24,388 nucleotides of DNA from an uncultured Chlorobiaceae bacterium (GTDB lineage: Bacteria > Bacteroidota > Chlorobiia > Chlorobiales > Chlorobiaceae). Made by a program: the position numbers and the translations under genes. This document shows, in pieces, positions 9,501-17,795 of the stretch (the first letter of the stretch is position 1; each line of letters opens with the position of its first letter). The stretch lies in the NCBI GenBank assembly GCA_903929845.1, contig CAIYWF010000113.1, positions 1-24,388 on the forward strand. The letters are read 5' to 3'. The notes under the pieces were generated by a model that made no database searches, was not told the DNA's origin, and saw only the letters and a list, made by a program, of their open reading frames with translations.

Positions 9501-9803
9501 GAACTGCCGATTATCGGTGTAAACACCTTTCTCAATTCCCGTGCGAACGAGGATGGCTGCCAGATACCGGGTGAGCTCGCCAGGGCGAGAAAGGAGGAGA
9601 AGCAGCAGCAGATCAAGAACCTCAAAGCCTTCCAGGAGGCAAACCGGGAGGCCGCCCAAGTGGCGCTCAGGCGGCTCAAGGATGTAGCGGTGTCAGGAGG
9701 CAACATCTTCGCCGAACTGATGGATACCGTCCGGGTCGCCTCCCTCGGTCAGATCACCCACGCGCTCTACGAGGTCGGTGGAAAGTACAGAAGAAACATG
9801 TAA
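6558..9803 (+). CDS. icmF: IcmF: isobutyryl-CoA mutase fused to its G-protein chaperone
   Basis: This 1081-residue adenosylcobalamin enzyme has the three-part IcmF layout. The N-terminal B12-binding domain has D24-G-H26, with H26 the expected cobalt ligand. The central MeaI-type GTPase has a P-loop GITGTGGAGKSS (residues 203-214, K212) and ETSGIGQ. The C-terminal mutase barrel starts near residue 530. IcmF interconverts isobutyryl-CoA and n-butyryl-CoA; the GTPase part gates cofactor loading. The barrel contains TAGVFPFKR and KEDQGQNTCIF. The Phe and Gln there match what I recall for isobutyryl-CoA mutases, not the pivalyl-CoA (PcmF) variants or methylmalonyl-CoA mutase. The usual NKxD guanine motif reads NKFE (346-349). 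AAGGAG sits six bases before ATG. It is the first gene of the operon, 25 bases before the thiolase gene. Confidence 0.96.
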   Translation: MSVAIAPYQTRKKVRFVTATSLFDGHDATINVIRRILMASGAEVIHLGHNRSVEEIVTAAFQEDAQGIAVSCYQGGHVEFFKYIIDLLKERGEGHIKVYGGGGGVIVPDEIAEIEAYGVRKIFSPEDGRRLGLQGMINVLLEECDYSIERDPEQQIAQLASQDVRAVNTLISLAEQDVRDHTLGYGSLRKRIQELGSDVPVIGITGTGGAGKSSLTDELVRRFTIDFPDKSVAILAVDPSRQRTGGALLGDRIRMNAINSKKVYMRSLATRDSQTELSAAIQDALDVVRAAGYDLVIVETSGIGQGNAGVVNICDVALYVMTSEFGAPTQLEKIDMLDFADLVVINKFERKGAEDALRNVRKQYRRNRNLFEGADEELPVFGTIASQFNDPSTNNLYRALIDTVNRKKGFGWSSSFVVDETSSLKRSVISPDRVHYLGEIVHTVRNYHVKVKEQSGVARRLFQLEGAREVLLGEATQVEIDRQITAFGSKLTPESKQILNEWPAMKDAYKRDQLVTVVRGREIRSDLYTTSLSGSRIPKVCLPGFADFGEILRWSMLENAPGYFPFTAGVFPFKRIEEDPKRQFAGEGSPERTNRRFHYLSKDDDAKRLSTAFDSVTLYGEDPDFPPDIYGKVGESGVSICTVDDMKKLYAGFDLCAPNTSVSITINGPAPMMLAFFFNAAIDQQTARFREANGREPLPDEYLQIRESTLQTVRGTVQADILKEDQGQNTCIFSIEFALRMMGDIQQYFIDKKVRNYYSVSISGYHIAEAGANPISQLAFTLSNGFTYVEYYLSRGMHIDDFASNLSFFFSNGLDPEYSVIGRVARRLWAVTMRDKYGANERSQKLKYHIQTSGRSLHAQEMDFNDIRTTLQALMAIYDNCNSLHTNAYDEAVTTPSEESVRRAMAIQMIINKEFGLARNENPQQGSFIIEELTNLVEEAVLAEFERIDQRGGVLGAMETQYQRAKIQDESMLYEHKKHSGELPIIGVNTFLNSRANEDGCQIPGELARARKEEKQQQIKNLKAFQEANREAAQVALRRLKDVAVSGGNIFAELMDTVRVASLGQITHALYEVGGKYRRNM

Positions 9804-9828
9804 GTCAATCTACCCAAGGAGTTGAACA

Positions 9829-11007
9829 ATGAGTGAACAAGTTTTTGTCGTAGCCGCCAAAAGGACTCCTTTCGGATCCCTGAATGGCATCTTTTCCGAA
9901 ATCGAGGCACCTCAGCTCGGAGCTGCAGCAATGAGGGGTGCTCTTGCCTCTGCTCGAATGGACGGGGCCATCGTGGATGAGGTCATTATCGGGCAGGTGC
10001 TCTCAGGCGGATGCGGTCAGGCCCCAGCCCGGCAGGCGATGCGGGCTGCTGGCATACCGGACAGCGCCCATGCACTGACCATCAACAAGGTGTGCGGAAG
10101 CGGACTGAAGGCCATCATGCTTGGTGCCGACAGCATCAGACTTGGTGAATCGAACGTGGTTGTCGCTGGCGGCATGGAGAACATGTCGATGGCTCCCTAT
10201 TTTCTCAGGAAGGCCCGCAGCGGCTACCGCATGGGGCACAGCCAGTTGTTCGATCTGATGATATACGATGGCTTGCAGGATCCCTCTACCGGTCGTCACA
10301 TGGGCGAGATCGGCGAGGAGAGCGCAGCCGCAGGAAACATCACCCGCGAAGCACAGGACGCATTTGCGATCCGCTCCTATGAGCGTGCCCAGGCGGCAAT
10401 CAGGGGAGGGGTGTTCGTCGACGAAATCGTGCCAGTCGTCAAGAAGGGACGGAAGGGTGATGAAATTTTCGATACCGATGAGGAGCCATTCCGGGGCGAC
10501 ACCTCGAAGTTTTCCCAACTGAGGCCGGCATTTCAAAAGGATGGCACCATCACCGCAGGCAATGCGTCAACCATCAGTGACGGCTCTGCCATACTGGTGC
10601 TTGCCGGTGAAGCAGCCGTCGAGGCAAACGGCCTCGTGCCGAGGGCTCGTATTCTTGCTTCGGCTACCGAAAGCCGGCATCCCGACAATTTTCCGGAGGC
10701 CCCGATCGGATCGATCCAAAAGGCCTGCAGCCGTGCGGGCCTGTCGCTCTCCGATATAGATCTCTTTGAAATCAACGAGGCATTCTCCACGGTACCCTTG
10801 TTGGCAATCAATGCACTCGGGCTTTCTCTCGATAAGGTCAACGTCAACGGCGGTGCCTGTGCCATCGGTCACCCGATCGGCGCCAGCGGTGCACGTCTTG
10901 CCATGACGCTGATTAACGAGCTGCATCGCAGTGGCAAACGATACGGCCTTGCGACCCTCTGCATCGGCGGAGGCGAAGCCGTGGCGGTTATTTTTGAACG
11001 GATCTGA
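9829..11007 (+). CDS. Acetyl-CoA acetyltransferase (thiolase)
   Basis: This 392-residue thiolase carries C89 (NKVCGSGLKA), the acyl-accepting nucleophile, H348 (GHPIGASGAR) and C378 (CIGGGEA), the general acid/base pair. These fall at the same numbers as in the well-studied Zoogloea enzyme. NEAF at 'EINEAF' is also present. It catalyses the reversible cleavage of acetoacetyl-CoA with CoA into two acetyl-CoA, here probably in the degradative direction. ATG 9829 follows AAGGAG at a good distance. Spacing of 25 and 26 bases to its neighbours indicates one operon. A broader 3-ketoacyl-CoA range is possible, but the neighbouring short-chain enzymes favour C4. Confidence 0.95.
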   Translation: MSEQVFVVAAKRTPFGSLNGIFSEIEAPQLGAAAMRGALASARMDGAIVDEVIIGQVLSGGCGQAPARQAMRAAGIPDSAHALTINKVCGSGLKAIMLGADSIRLGESNVVVAGGMENMSMAPYFLRKARSGYRMGHSQLFDLMIYDGLQDPSTGRHMGEIGEESAAAGNITREAQDAFAIRSYERAQAAIRGGVFVDEIVPVVKKGRKGDEIFDTDEEPFRGDTSKFSQLRPAFQKDGTITAGNASTISDGSAILVLAGEAAVEANGLVPRARILASATESRHPDNFPEAPIGSIQKACSRAGLSLSDIDLFEINEAFSTVPLLAINALGLSLDKVNVNGGACAIGHPIGASGARLAMTLINELHRSGKRYGLATLCIGGGEAVAVIFERI

Positions 11008-11033
11008 ACCAAAATCCAAAGAGGAGTTACACA

Positions 11034-11879
<846 letters not shown>

Positions 11880-11933
11880 GGTATTAAGGAATACTTTTCA
11901 GCAGAACGACAACCAATCTGACAGAAAACCGAT

Positions 11934-12668
11934 ATGGAATACAGTAAACTCCTGATTGAAACTACGGACGGCGTGGCGCTTGTGACCATCAACAGCCCCC
12001 GTACCATGAACGCGCTGAGCAGCGAAGTTCTTGCCGAACTGCTCGGTGCCTTTACGGAACTCGAGGCGGACAGCTCTGTGAGAGCCATCGTCCTGACTGG
12101 CGCCGGTGAAAAGGCCTTTGTGGCTGGAGCCGACATTACGGAGATGTCATCGATGAGCTCGCTCGAAGGCCACCGCTTCGGAAAGGCCGGACAGCGGGTG
12201 ATGCTGCAGCTTGAAAAGATGGCCACACCGGTCATTGCGGCCGTCAACGGCTATGCTCTCGGCGGCGGACTGGAACTCGCCCTCGGTTGCGATTTTATCT
12301 ACGCATCTGAAAACGCGAAGGTGGGGTTTCCCGAAGTTACCCTGGGTATCATTCCGGGGTTTGGCGGCACCCAGAACCTGCCTCGCCTTATCGGTCGGGG
12401 GCGGGCGAGCGAGATGATCTTCACCGGCAAGATGATTACTGCGGCAAAGGCCTGGGAGTGGGGCATTGTCAACGAGATCTTCGAGGCTGGCGAGCTGATT
12501 CCGAAAGCACTGGAGAGCGCCAGGGCCATTGCATCGGTTGGTACCCTTGCAGTTCGCTACAGCAAGGACGCCATTGTCAACGGCCTGAACATGAGCAAGG
12601 AGGACGGCTTCCGTTACGAAGCCTCGCTTTTCGGCGTGCTCTTTTCGAGCGAAGACCAGAAAGAGTGA
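11934..12668 (+). CDS. Enoyl-CoA hydratase (crotonase) with in-frame TGA near the C-terminus
   Basis: The 244 residues before the stop hold a full crotonase fold. The oxyanion-hole segments are AFVAGADI and ALGGGLELA, and the two catalytic glutamates are E114 (GGGLELA) and E134 (FPEVTLG), 20 residues apart as in rat crotonase. It would hydrate crotonyl-CoA to 3-hydroxybutyryl-CoA. Homologues usually have 257-262 residues ending in EDQKEGMGAF..KRK..FKGK. Here EDQKE is followed by TGA (12666-12668) where the family has Gly, and the tail continues in frame to 12716. One base (TGA for GGA) would restore 260 residues. The C-terminal helix in this family lies near the acyl pocket and subunit interface, so the truncated form may be impaired. 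A sequencing error, a recent mutation or readthrough are all possible. Confidence 0.93.
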   Translation: MEYSKLLIETTDGVALVTINSPRTMNALSSEVLAELLGAFTELEADSSVRAIVLTGAGEKAFVAGADITEMSSMSSLEGHRFGKAGQRVMLQLEKMATPVIAAVNGYALGGGLELALGCDFIYASENAKVGFPEVTLGIIPGFGGTQNLPRLIGRGRASEMIFTGKMITAAKAWEWGIVNEIFEAGELIPKALESARAIASVGTLAVRYSKDAIVNGLNMSKEDGFRYEASLFGVLFSSEDQKE

Positions 12669-12716
12669 ATGGGGGCGTTTGCCCAGAAGCGCAAGGCAGA
12701 ATTCAAAGGAAAATAA
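12669..12716 (+). other. In-frame remnant of the crotonase C-terminal tail
   Basis: Directly after the crotonase TGA, the same frame encodes MGAFAQKRKAEFKGK and a TAA stop (12714-12716). This is the normal crotonase C-terminus, not random sequence. It starts with ATG, so a 15-codon peptide could be reinitiated. The simplest view is one gene of 11934-12716 interrupted by a single nonsense codon. Confidence 0.75.
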
Positions 12717-12730
12717 ACCGAAGAGAACGT

Positions 12731-13870
12731 ATTAATTTTGAACTGACCCACGACCAGAAAGTACTGCAGTCCGCAGTGCGCGACTTCGTTGAAAACGAGA
12801 TCAAGCCGATAGCCGCCAAAATTGACGAAGAGCACAGGATTCCCGATGAGCTTGTCGCTTATATGTCAGAGATGGGGTTCCTCGGCAGCTACTTTCCCGA
12901 AGAGTACGGCGGTGCTGGCCTCGACATGATGTCCTACGCAATCCTGGTCGAAGAGATTTCCAAAGCCTGCGCATCGACCGGCGTCCTTGTTTCGGCCCAT
13001 ACCTCCCTCTGCTGCAACCCAATCTACGCCTATGGTACTGAAGAGCAGAAGAAGCAGTGGCTGCCCGACCTGCTCACCGGCAAAAAGATTGGTTGCTTCC
13101 TCCTCACCGAACCTGAAGCTGGGAGCGATGCGGGCGGAACTGCCACGACCTACCGTATCGAAGGCGATGAAGTCGTCATCAACGGCGCAAAGAACTTCAT
13201 CACCAACGGCGGTTACCTCGGTACGGGCATCGTGCTCGCCTCGTTCGACCGCAGCCTGAAGCATAAAGGGATCAGCGCCTTCATTGTCGACCTGCAGTCG
13301 TCTGGCGTCATTATCCTGAAGAACGAGAACAAGATGGGCATCTGCGGCAGCTACACCACCGCCTTCGCGCTCGACAATGTGCGGGTGCCGCTCAAGAACC
13401 TGCTCGGGCAGGAGGGCAAGGGGTTCAACATCGCCATGGATACCTTGGACGGCGGCCGTATCGGTATCGCCTCGCAGGCTCTCGGCATCGCCGAAGGCGC
13501 CTTCGAACGTTCGGTCGCCTATTCGAAGGAGCGCAAGCAGTTTGGTCAGACGATCAGCTCTTTCCAGGCCATCCAGTTCAAGCTGGCCGACATGTACGCC
13601 CGCATTGAAACGAGCAAGCTTCTGATCTACAAAGCCACTTGGCTCAAGGACCACAAGAAAAAATTTTCCCTTGAGTCCGCCCTCTGCAAGCTCCACGCAT
13701 CGGAGACCGCTACCTTTGTGACCAAGGAAGCCATGCAGATTCATGGAGGCTACGGCTACATTGCCGATTACGAAATTGAGCGCATGTACCGCGACGCCAA
13801 AATCACCGAGATCTACGAGGGGACGAGTGAGGTTCAGCGTATCGTCATTGCAAAACAACTGCTTTCTTAA
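12731..13870 (+). CDS. Acyl-CoA dehydrogenase, probably butyryl-CoA type, with unclear start
   Basis: This flavoprotein dehydrogenates acyl-CoA to 2-enoyl-CoA and passes electrons to ETF. Visible motifs are CFLLTEPEAGSDAGGT (FAD/substrate loop), QIHGGYGYIADYEIERMYRD and IYEGTSEVQRIVIAK. The catalytic base is E363 in YEGTSE, counted from 12731. The family N-terminus is usually M-x-F-x-L-T-x-(D/E)-Q. Here the matching block INFELTHDQ starts with ATT at 12731, giving 379 residues, the normal length. No ATG, GTG or TTG lies near it. The closest in-frame standard start is GTG 12665, overlapping the crotonase TGA, which would add 22 unfamiliar residues. ATT initiation, a small deletion of an ATG, or the GTG start are the options. 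A purine-rich AAGAGAA precedes ATT. Confidence 0.9.
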   Translation: MNFELTHDQKVLQSAVRDFVENEIKPIAAKIDEEHRIPDELVAYMSEMGFLGSYFPEEYGGAGLDMMSYAILVEEISKACASTGVLVSAHTSLCCNPIYAYGTEEQKKQWLPDLLTGKKIGCFLLTEPEAGSDAGGTATTYRIEGDEVVINGAKNFITNGGYLGTGIVLASFDRSLKHKGISAFIVDLQSSGVIILKNENKMGICGSYTTAFALDNVRVPLKNLLGQEGKGFNIAMDTLDGGRIGIASQALGIAEGAFERSVAYSKERKQFGQTISSFQAIQFKLADMYARIETSKLLIYKATWLKDHKKKFSLESALCKLHASETATFVTKEAMQIHGGYGYIADYEIERMYRDAKITEIYEGTSEVQRIVIAKQLLS

Positions 13871-13896
13871 TCTGATTACTGAAGTCGAGGCCACCA

Positions 13897-15885
13897 ATGG
13901 ATGCAACTCGTGAAATTTACTGGAACGTCGGGCACGGGGTCGTCGCCGTCATGTACCTGCTCACCATCGTGGCAGTGACCCTCGCGGCCTTCGGCTTCAA
14001 GCAGAGGCTGGAGATCTGGCGCCAGGGCAAGTCTCTGGATCGTTTCGATCGGCGCGGCGACCGGGCGCAGCGTATGCTCGCGACCGTCTTCAGCCAAACT
14101 CGCGTGTTCAGGGTTAAAGATGGAGGGTTGTTTCATTCGCTCTTTTTCTGGGGTTTCCTCACCCTGTTTGCAGGCACGATCCTCATCATGGTGCAGTCCG
14201 ATTTCCTCCTGCCACTCTTCAAGGTTAACCTGCTGCAAGGGGAGTTCTACAGGTATTTCTCACTTGTGCTCGACCTTGCCGGTCTGGTCGCCATCGTGAT
14301 GCTTGCCGGACTGTTTGTCCGCCGATTCTTCATCAAACCAAAGGGGCTTGAAACGGTCGCCGACGACTATCGTATTCACGCACTGCTTTTCACCATCCTG
14401 ATCACCGGCTTTCTCATCGAGGGGAGTCGCATGGCCGTCACCGAGCTGAAACAGAACCCTGATCTCGCAGTATGGTCTCCTGTGGGTTATGTGTTTGCCC
14501 AGGCGCTCTCCTTTGTCGGCGACAGTGCACTGCTCGGCCTGCACAAGGGGCTCTGGTGGTTCCACCTCCTGCTGGGGCTCGGCTTCATTGCCGTTATTCC
14601 CCGTACGAAGCTTCGCCACATCCTCACAACGAGCGGGAACAGTTTCCTTGCCCCCTTTGAGCCGAAAGGCACGATTGGCACGATCAATCTTGAAGATGAG
14701 AGCATTGAGCAGTTCGGTGCCTCGAAAATTACCGATCTGACCTGGAAAGATCTGTTTGACAGCGACGCCTGTACCTCGTGCAAGCGATGCCAGGATCGCT
14801 GCCCGGCATACACCACCGACAAGCCCCTCTCTCCGATGAAAGTGATCCAGGCGATAGGCAGCGTTGCAGAAACGTCACCAAAAAAAGGTCTCGTCGAGGC
14901 GGTGACTGCTGATGCACTCTGGTCCTGCACGACATGCGGCGCCTGCCAGGACATTTGCCCTGCCAATATCGAGCACGTCAACAAGATCCTCGAAATGCGC
15001 CGGAACCTGACCCTCATGGAGGGCGAATTCCCGGGTGACGAGGTTCGCACCGCGACGAACAACATCGAGGTGAACGGCAATCCCTTCGGTATGGCCTACG
15101 CATCAAGGGGAGAGTGGGCGAAAGGGCTCCCTGTAAGCATCATGCAGGAGAACAGCGATGTAGACATTCTTTACTTTGCTGGCTGCTACGCATCGTTCGA
15201 CAGACGCAACAGGGAGGTTGCCTCAAACTTCCTGCGTATCTGCGCGGCTGCCGGTGTGAAGGTTGGTATCCTTGGCAAGGAGGAGAAGTGCTGCGGAGAA
15301 CCAGTGAGGAAGCTCGGAAACGAGTACCTTTACCAGATGGTGGCTGCGGAGAACATGGAGACTATCAAGAGTTACAAGGTCAAGCGCATCGTGACCACCT
15401 GCCCCCACTGCTTCAATACCCTCAGCCGCGATTACCGGGACCTCAAGTTCGACGTACCGCTCGAGCACTACAGCACCTTCATCAACAAGCTGATCGTGGA
15501 GAAGCGGCTGAAGCTCAAACCGGAAGCCTTCGAGTTTACCTATCACGACTCCTGCTATCTCGGTCGGTACAAGGACATTTTCGAAGAGCCTCGCGCTGTC
15601 CTGAAATCAGCCGGAGGCAAACTGACCGAGATGAGCCGCTCAGGGTACGACAGCTTCTGCTGCAGTGCTGGCGGAGGCAGGATCTTTGCCGAGGAGAAGC
15701 TGGGTAGCCGCATCAACGTGAAAAGAGTCGCCATGGCCAGCGAAACCGGCATGCCGATCCTCGCCTCTAATTGCCCCTTCTGCCTGACGATGTTCGAAGA
15801 TGGCATCAAGACCGGAGGATTTGAGGGGAAGCTGAAGGTTCGTGACCTTGCAGAGATCGTTGCCGAGCGAATAGCAAAACAATAG
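13897..15885 (+). CDS. EtfD/EMO-like membrane Fe-S oxidoreductase (ETF:quinone)
   Basis: This 662-residue protein joins a membrane cytochrome-b-like part (about residues 1-245) to a heterodisulfide-reductase-like Fe-S part. Hydrophobic helices carry histidines H13, H79, H161 and H223, candidate heme b ligands. Two [4Fe-4S] motifs follow: C292/C295/C298/C302 and C344/C347/C350/C354, the last Cys of each followed by Pro. Two CCG-type domains come next (CCGEPVRKLG with CPHC; CYLGRYKD with CCSAGGG). Family members, called EtfD in mycobacteria and EMO in syntrophs and Geobacter, move electrons from reduced ETF to menaquinone. That role fits its place between acyl-CoA dehydrogenase and etfBA. A soluble-type ETF-QO is not in the window. 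It starts at ATG 13897, 26 bases after the dehydrogenase. Confidence 0.92.
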   Translation: MDATREIYWNVGHGVVAVMYLLTIVAVTLAAFGFKQRLEIWRQGKSLDRFDRRGDRAQRMLATVFSQTRVFRVKDGGLFHSLFFWGFLTLFAGTILIMVQSDFLLPLFKVNLLQGEFYRYFSLVLDLAGLVAIVMLAGLFVRRFFIKPKGLETVADDYRIHALLFTILITGFLIEGSRMAVTELKQNPDLAVWSPVGYVFAQALSFVGDSALLGLHKGLWWFHLLLGLGFIAVIPRTKLRHILTTSGNSFLAPFEPKGTIGTINLEDESIEQFGASKITDLTWKDLFDSDACTSCKRCQDRCPAYTTDKPLSPMKVIQAIGSVAETSPKKGLVEAVTADALWSCTTCGACQDICPANIEHVNKILEMRRNLTLMEGEFPGDEVRTATNNIEVNGNPFGMAYASRGEWAKGLPVSIMQENSDVDILYFAGCYASFDRRNREVASNFLRICAAAGVKVGILGKEEKCCGEPVRKLGNEYLYQMVAAENMETIKSYKVKRIVTTCPHCFNTLSRDYRDLKFDVPLEHYSTFINKLIVEKRLKLKPEAFEFTYHDSCYLGRYKDIFEEPRAVLKSAGGKLTEMSRSGYDSFCCSAGGGRIFAEEKLGSRINVKRVAMASETGMPILASNCPFCLTMFEDGIKTGGFEGKLKVRDLAEIVAERIAKQ

Positions 15886-15941
15886 GCTGTTCAACCAGCA
15901 GCTTTTCTGAGGAGTTAAGCAATTTATTTTACGGAAAGGTA

Positions 15942-16004
15942 TTGCATCATAAAATTCAATTTCGTAAAATTTATGTTATTTGTTGACATGCACGTAAACG
16001 TAAA
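15942..16004 (+). promoter_or_regulatory. Putative etfB promoter and MerR-type operator
   Basis: The 124-base gap before etfB is the longest within the cluster. TTGCAT (15942-15947), a 17-base spacer and TAAAAT (15965-15970) form a plausible promoter. Just downstream, TTGACATGCACGTAAACGTAAA (15983-16004) repeats the icmF-upstream site: 16 of 18 bases of TTGACATnnACGTAAACG are the same. TTTACGGAAA at 15928-15937 is a near-match to the palindrome core. The TTGACA here could instead be a -35, but then transcription would begin inside etfB, so I favour an operator role. Confidence 0.5.
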
Positions 16005-16009
16005 TAATT

Positions 16010-16786
16010 ATGAAGATACTTGTCTGCATTAAGCAGGTGCCTGACATGGAGTCTCATTTCAGGCCCAATGGATCCGCCACTTGGTTCGATGAGTCGGACC
16101 TTGCGTTCCGGATGAATGAATACGATGAATATGCGGTGGAAGAAGCGGTCAAGCTTAAGGAGCAACTTGGCGGGGAGCCCGAAATCACGGTTCTGTCGAT
16201 TGGCCCCGACCGGGTAATTGAGGCGATCAAAAAGGCGCTCGCTATAGGCTGCGATCGTGCAGTGCATATCAATGAGTCGGCGGTTGCATCGAAGGAGCCC
16301 TGGCAAATCGCCTCCATTATTGCGGCTTATGCCCGCAGTATACAGTTCGACCTTGTCTTCACCGGCATGCAGTCGCAGGATCGTGGCTCCGCACAGGTCG
16401 GAGTTCTGGTTGCAGAGCTCTTGGGTATCCCTTCGACGACGACTCTGGTTGGATTTGCCTATGCCGACGGCGTTGTGACGGCAACGCGCGAGCTTGAAGG
16501 GGGAGTGAAGGGCAAGGTCAGACTTAAGACTCCTGCGCTGGTGACCTGCCAGCTCGGACTCAACTCCCCGCGCTATCCCACCCTTCCGAACATCATGAAG
16601 GCCAGGAAAAAAGAGATTACCACGTTTCAGGCTGGAGACCTCTCCTCCGAGCCTCCGCTTACAGGTTCGTCATCCTTTCGCCATCCTGAAAAGAAAGGCA
16701 GTGGAGTCGTTCTCGAAGGGAGTGTCGATGAACTGGTAGAAAAGGTGATTGTCATTCTAAAAGATAAAACAGCGGTACTTCGCTGA
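16010..16786 (+). CDS. etfB: Electron transfer flavoprotein beta subunit
   Basis: This 258-residue protein begins MKILVCIKQVPD, the standard EtfB N-terminus, which fixes ATG 16010 even though the ribosome site is weak. Other family blocks include EYDEYAVEEAVKLKE, DLVFTGMQSQDRGSAQVG (the AMP-binding region) and the LNSPRYPTLPNIMKARKK recognition loop. That loop in known ETFs docks onto acyl-CoA dehydrogenases. With EtfA it carries electrons from the two dehydrogenases encoded here to the EtfD-like protein. It has its own upstream gap with a predicted operator, so etfBA and following genes may form a second transcription unit. etfA follows 10 bases later. Confidence 0.97.
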   Translation: MKILVCIKQVPDMESHFRPNGSATWFDESDLAFRMNEYDEYAVEEAVKLKEQLGGEPEITVLSIGPDRVIEAIKKALAIGCDRAVHINESAVASKEPWQIASIIAAYARSIQFDLVFTGMQSQDRGSAQVGVLVAELLGIPSTTTLVGFAYADGVVTATRELEGGVKGKVRLKTPALVTCQLGLNSPRYPTLPNIMKARKKEITTFQAGDLSSEPPLTGSSSFRHPEKKGSGVVLEGSVDELVEKVIVILKDKTAVLR

Positions 16787-16796
16787 GGAGACACAA

Positions 16797-17705
16797 ATGA
16801 AGCTATTACTCGTTGGCGAATACAGGGAAGGCAGACTTCTCGATACTTCTGCAGAACTCTTTGGTTTTGCAGCCGCAATCGGTGGAGATGCCTCCATATT
16901 TCTTGTAGGGAGCGCCGAAGATGTTCCGGCATTCAGCGGTGCGCTCTACCTGGTCGATGCCGGTCTCTACGGCGAATACAACCCTGAAGTCCATAAGCAA
17001 CTGTTGTTGAAGGCCGTCGAAGAGGTGAACCCGGACCTAATCGTTTTCATCCACTCATCCTACGGCTGGGATCTTGCTCCCCGCGTTGCCGCAAGCCTCA
17101 AGGTTGCCCAGGTCTCCGAGGTGATCGGTTTTGCCGATAATGCCTATGAGGTGGGATGCTGCAATGCGAAGATGCACCGTAACGTCACTCCTTCGACTTC
17201 GAAAGCGGTGATCACGATTCAGGCAGGAGCGTTTCCAGCGCTTCAGTCGGAAGGCACTCCTTTGGTGAAGGTTCTCTCGACCGACGTGGCTTCGACCACT
17301 GAATTTCTTGGCTACGAGCCAGCCGAAGCAAAGGATGTAAACCTGGCCAAAGCCGAGATCGTTGTCAGCGCAGGACGCGGGATCGGGAAAAAAGAGAATA
17401 TCGAGGTGATCCGCAGTCTCGCCAAAGCTTTCGGTGGCGAGCTCGGCGCGAGCCGTCCCGTGGTCGACGCAGGCTGGATCGATCATGGTCATCAGGTAGG
17501 CTCAACTGGTCAGACTGTTGCGCCAAAGCTCTATGTGGCTTGCGGTATCTCAGGTTCCATCCAGCACCTTGCCGGAATGAAGAAGTCAGGGTTCATTCTG
17601 GCCATCAATAAAGACAAGGATGCTCCTATCGGCGAAGTAGCCGATGTTCTTGTTGTAGCCGATGTACTGCAGTTTGTTCCGGCACTGACGGCGAAGCTCT
17701 CCTGA
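16797..17705 (+). CDS. etfA: Electron transfer flavoprotein alpha subunit
   Basis: This 302-residue subunit is complete. Its C-terminal FAD domain shows RPVVDAGWIDHGHQVGSTGQ, then APKLYVACGISGSIQHLAGM, INKDKDAPIGEVADVLVVAD and a final LQFVPAL. These contact FAD and define EtfA. At about 302 residues it lacks the N-terminal ferredoxin found in some bifurcating or anaerobic EtfA forms, in line with simple electron carriage to a quinone reductase. GAGGAG precedes ATG 16797. After the stop a 90-base gap with a TATAAT (17726-17731) but no clear -35 leads to the second dehydrogenase. Confidence 0.97.
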   Translation: MKLLLVGEYREGRLLDTSAELFGFAAAIGGDASIFLVGSAEDVPAFSGALYLVDAGLYGEYNPEVHKQLLLKAVEEVNPDLIVFIHSSYGWDLAPRVAASLKVAQVSEVIGFADNAYEVGCCNAKMHRNVTPSTSKAVITIQAGAFPALQSEGTPLVKVLSTDVASTTEFLGYEPAEAKDVNLAKAEIVVSAGRGIGKKENIEVIRSLAKAFGGELGASRPVVDAGWIDHGHQVGSTGQTVAPKLYVACGISGSIQHLAGMKKSGFILAINKDKDAPIGEVADVLVVADVLQFVPALTAKLS

Positions 17706-17795
17706 GAGGGCGATTGCCAGCATTTATAATATTAATCTGCCGGCTCCATCAGCAGCTCCGATTTGCAGCAACCCATCCACAAACAGGAATTTACC

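Noticed and set aside
9114..9659. 181-residue open frame on the minus strand inside icmF
   Set aside because: It lies wholly inside the conserved mutase domain and is low-complexity Leu-rich, as expected for an antisense shadow.
12866..13906. 346-residue open frame on the minus strand opposite the acyl-CoA dehydrogenase
   Set aside because: It is a mirror of a high-G+C coding gene, has no family motifs or ribosome site, and the plus-strand frame has clear catalytic motifs.
15886..15912. Possible terminator after the EtfD-like gene (GCTG..CAGC then a short T run)
   Set aside because: The stem is only four base pairs and the T run is short, so it is not a convincing terminator.
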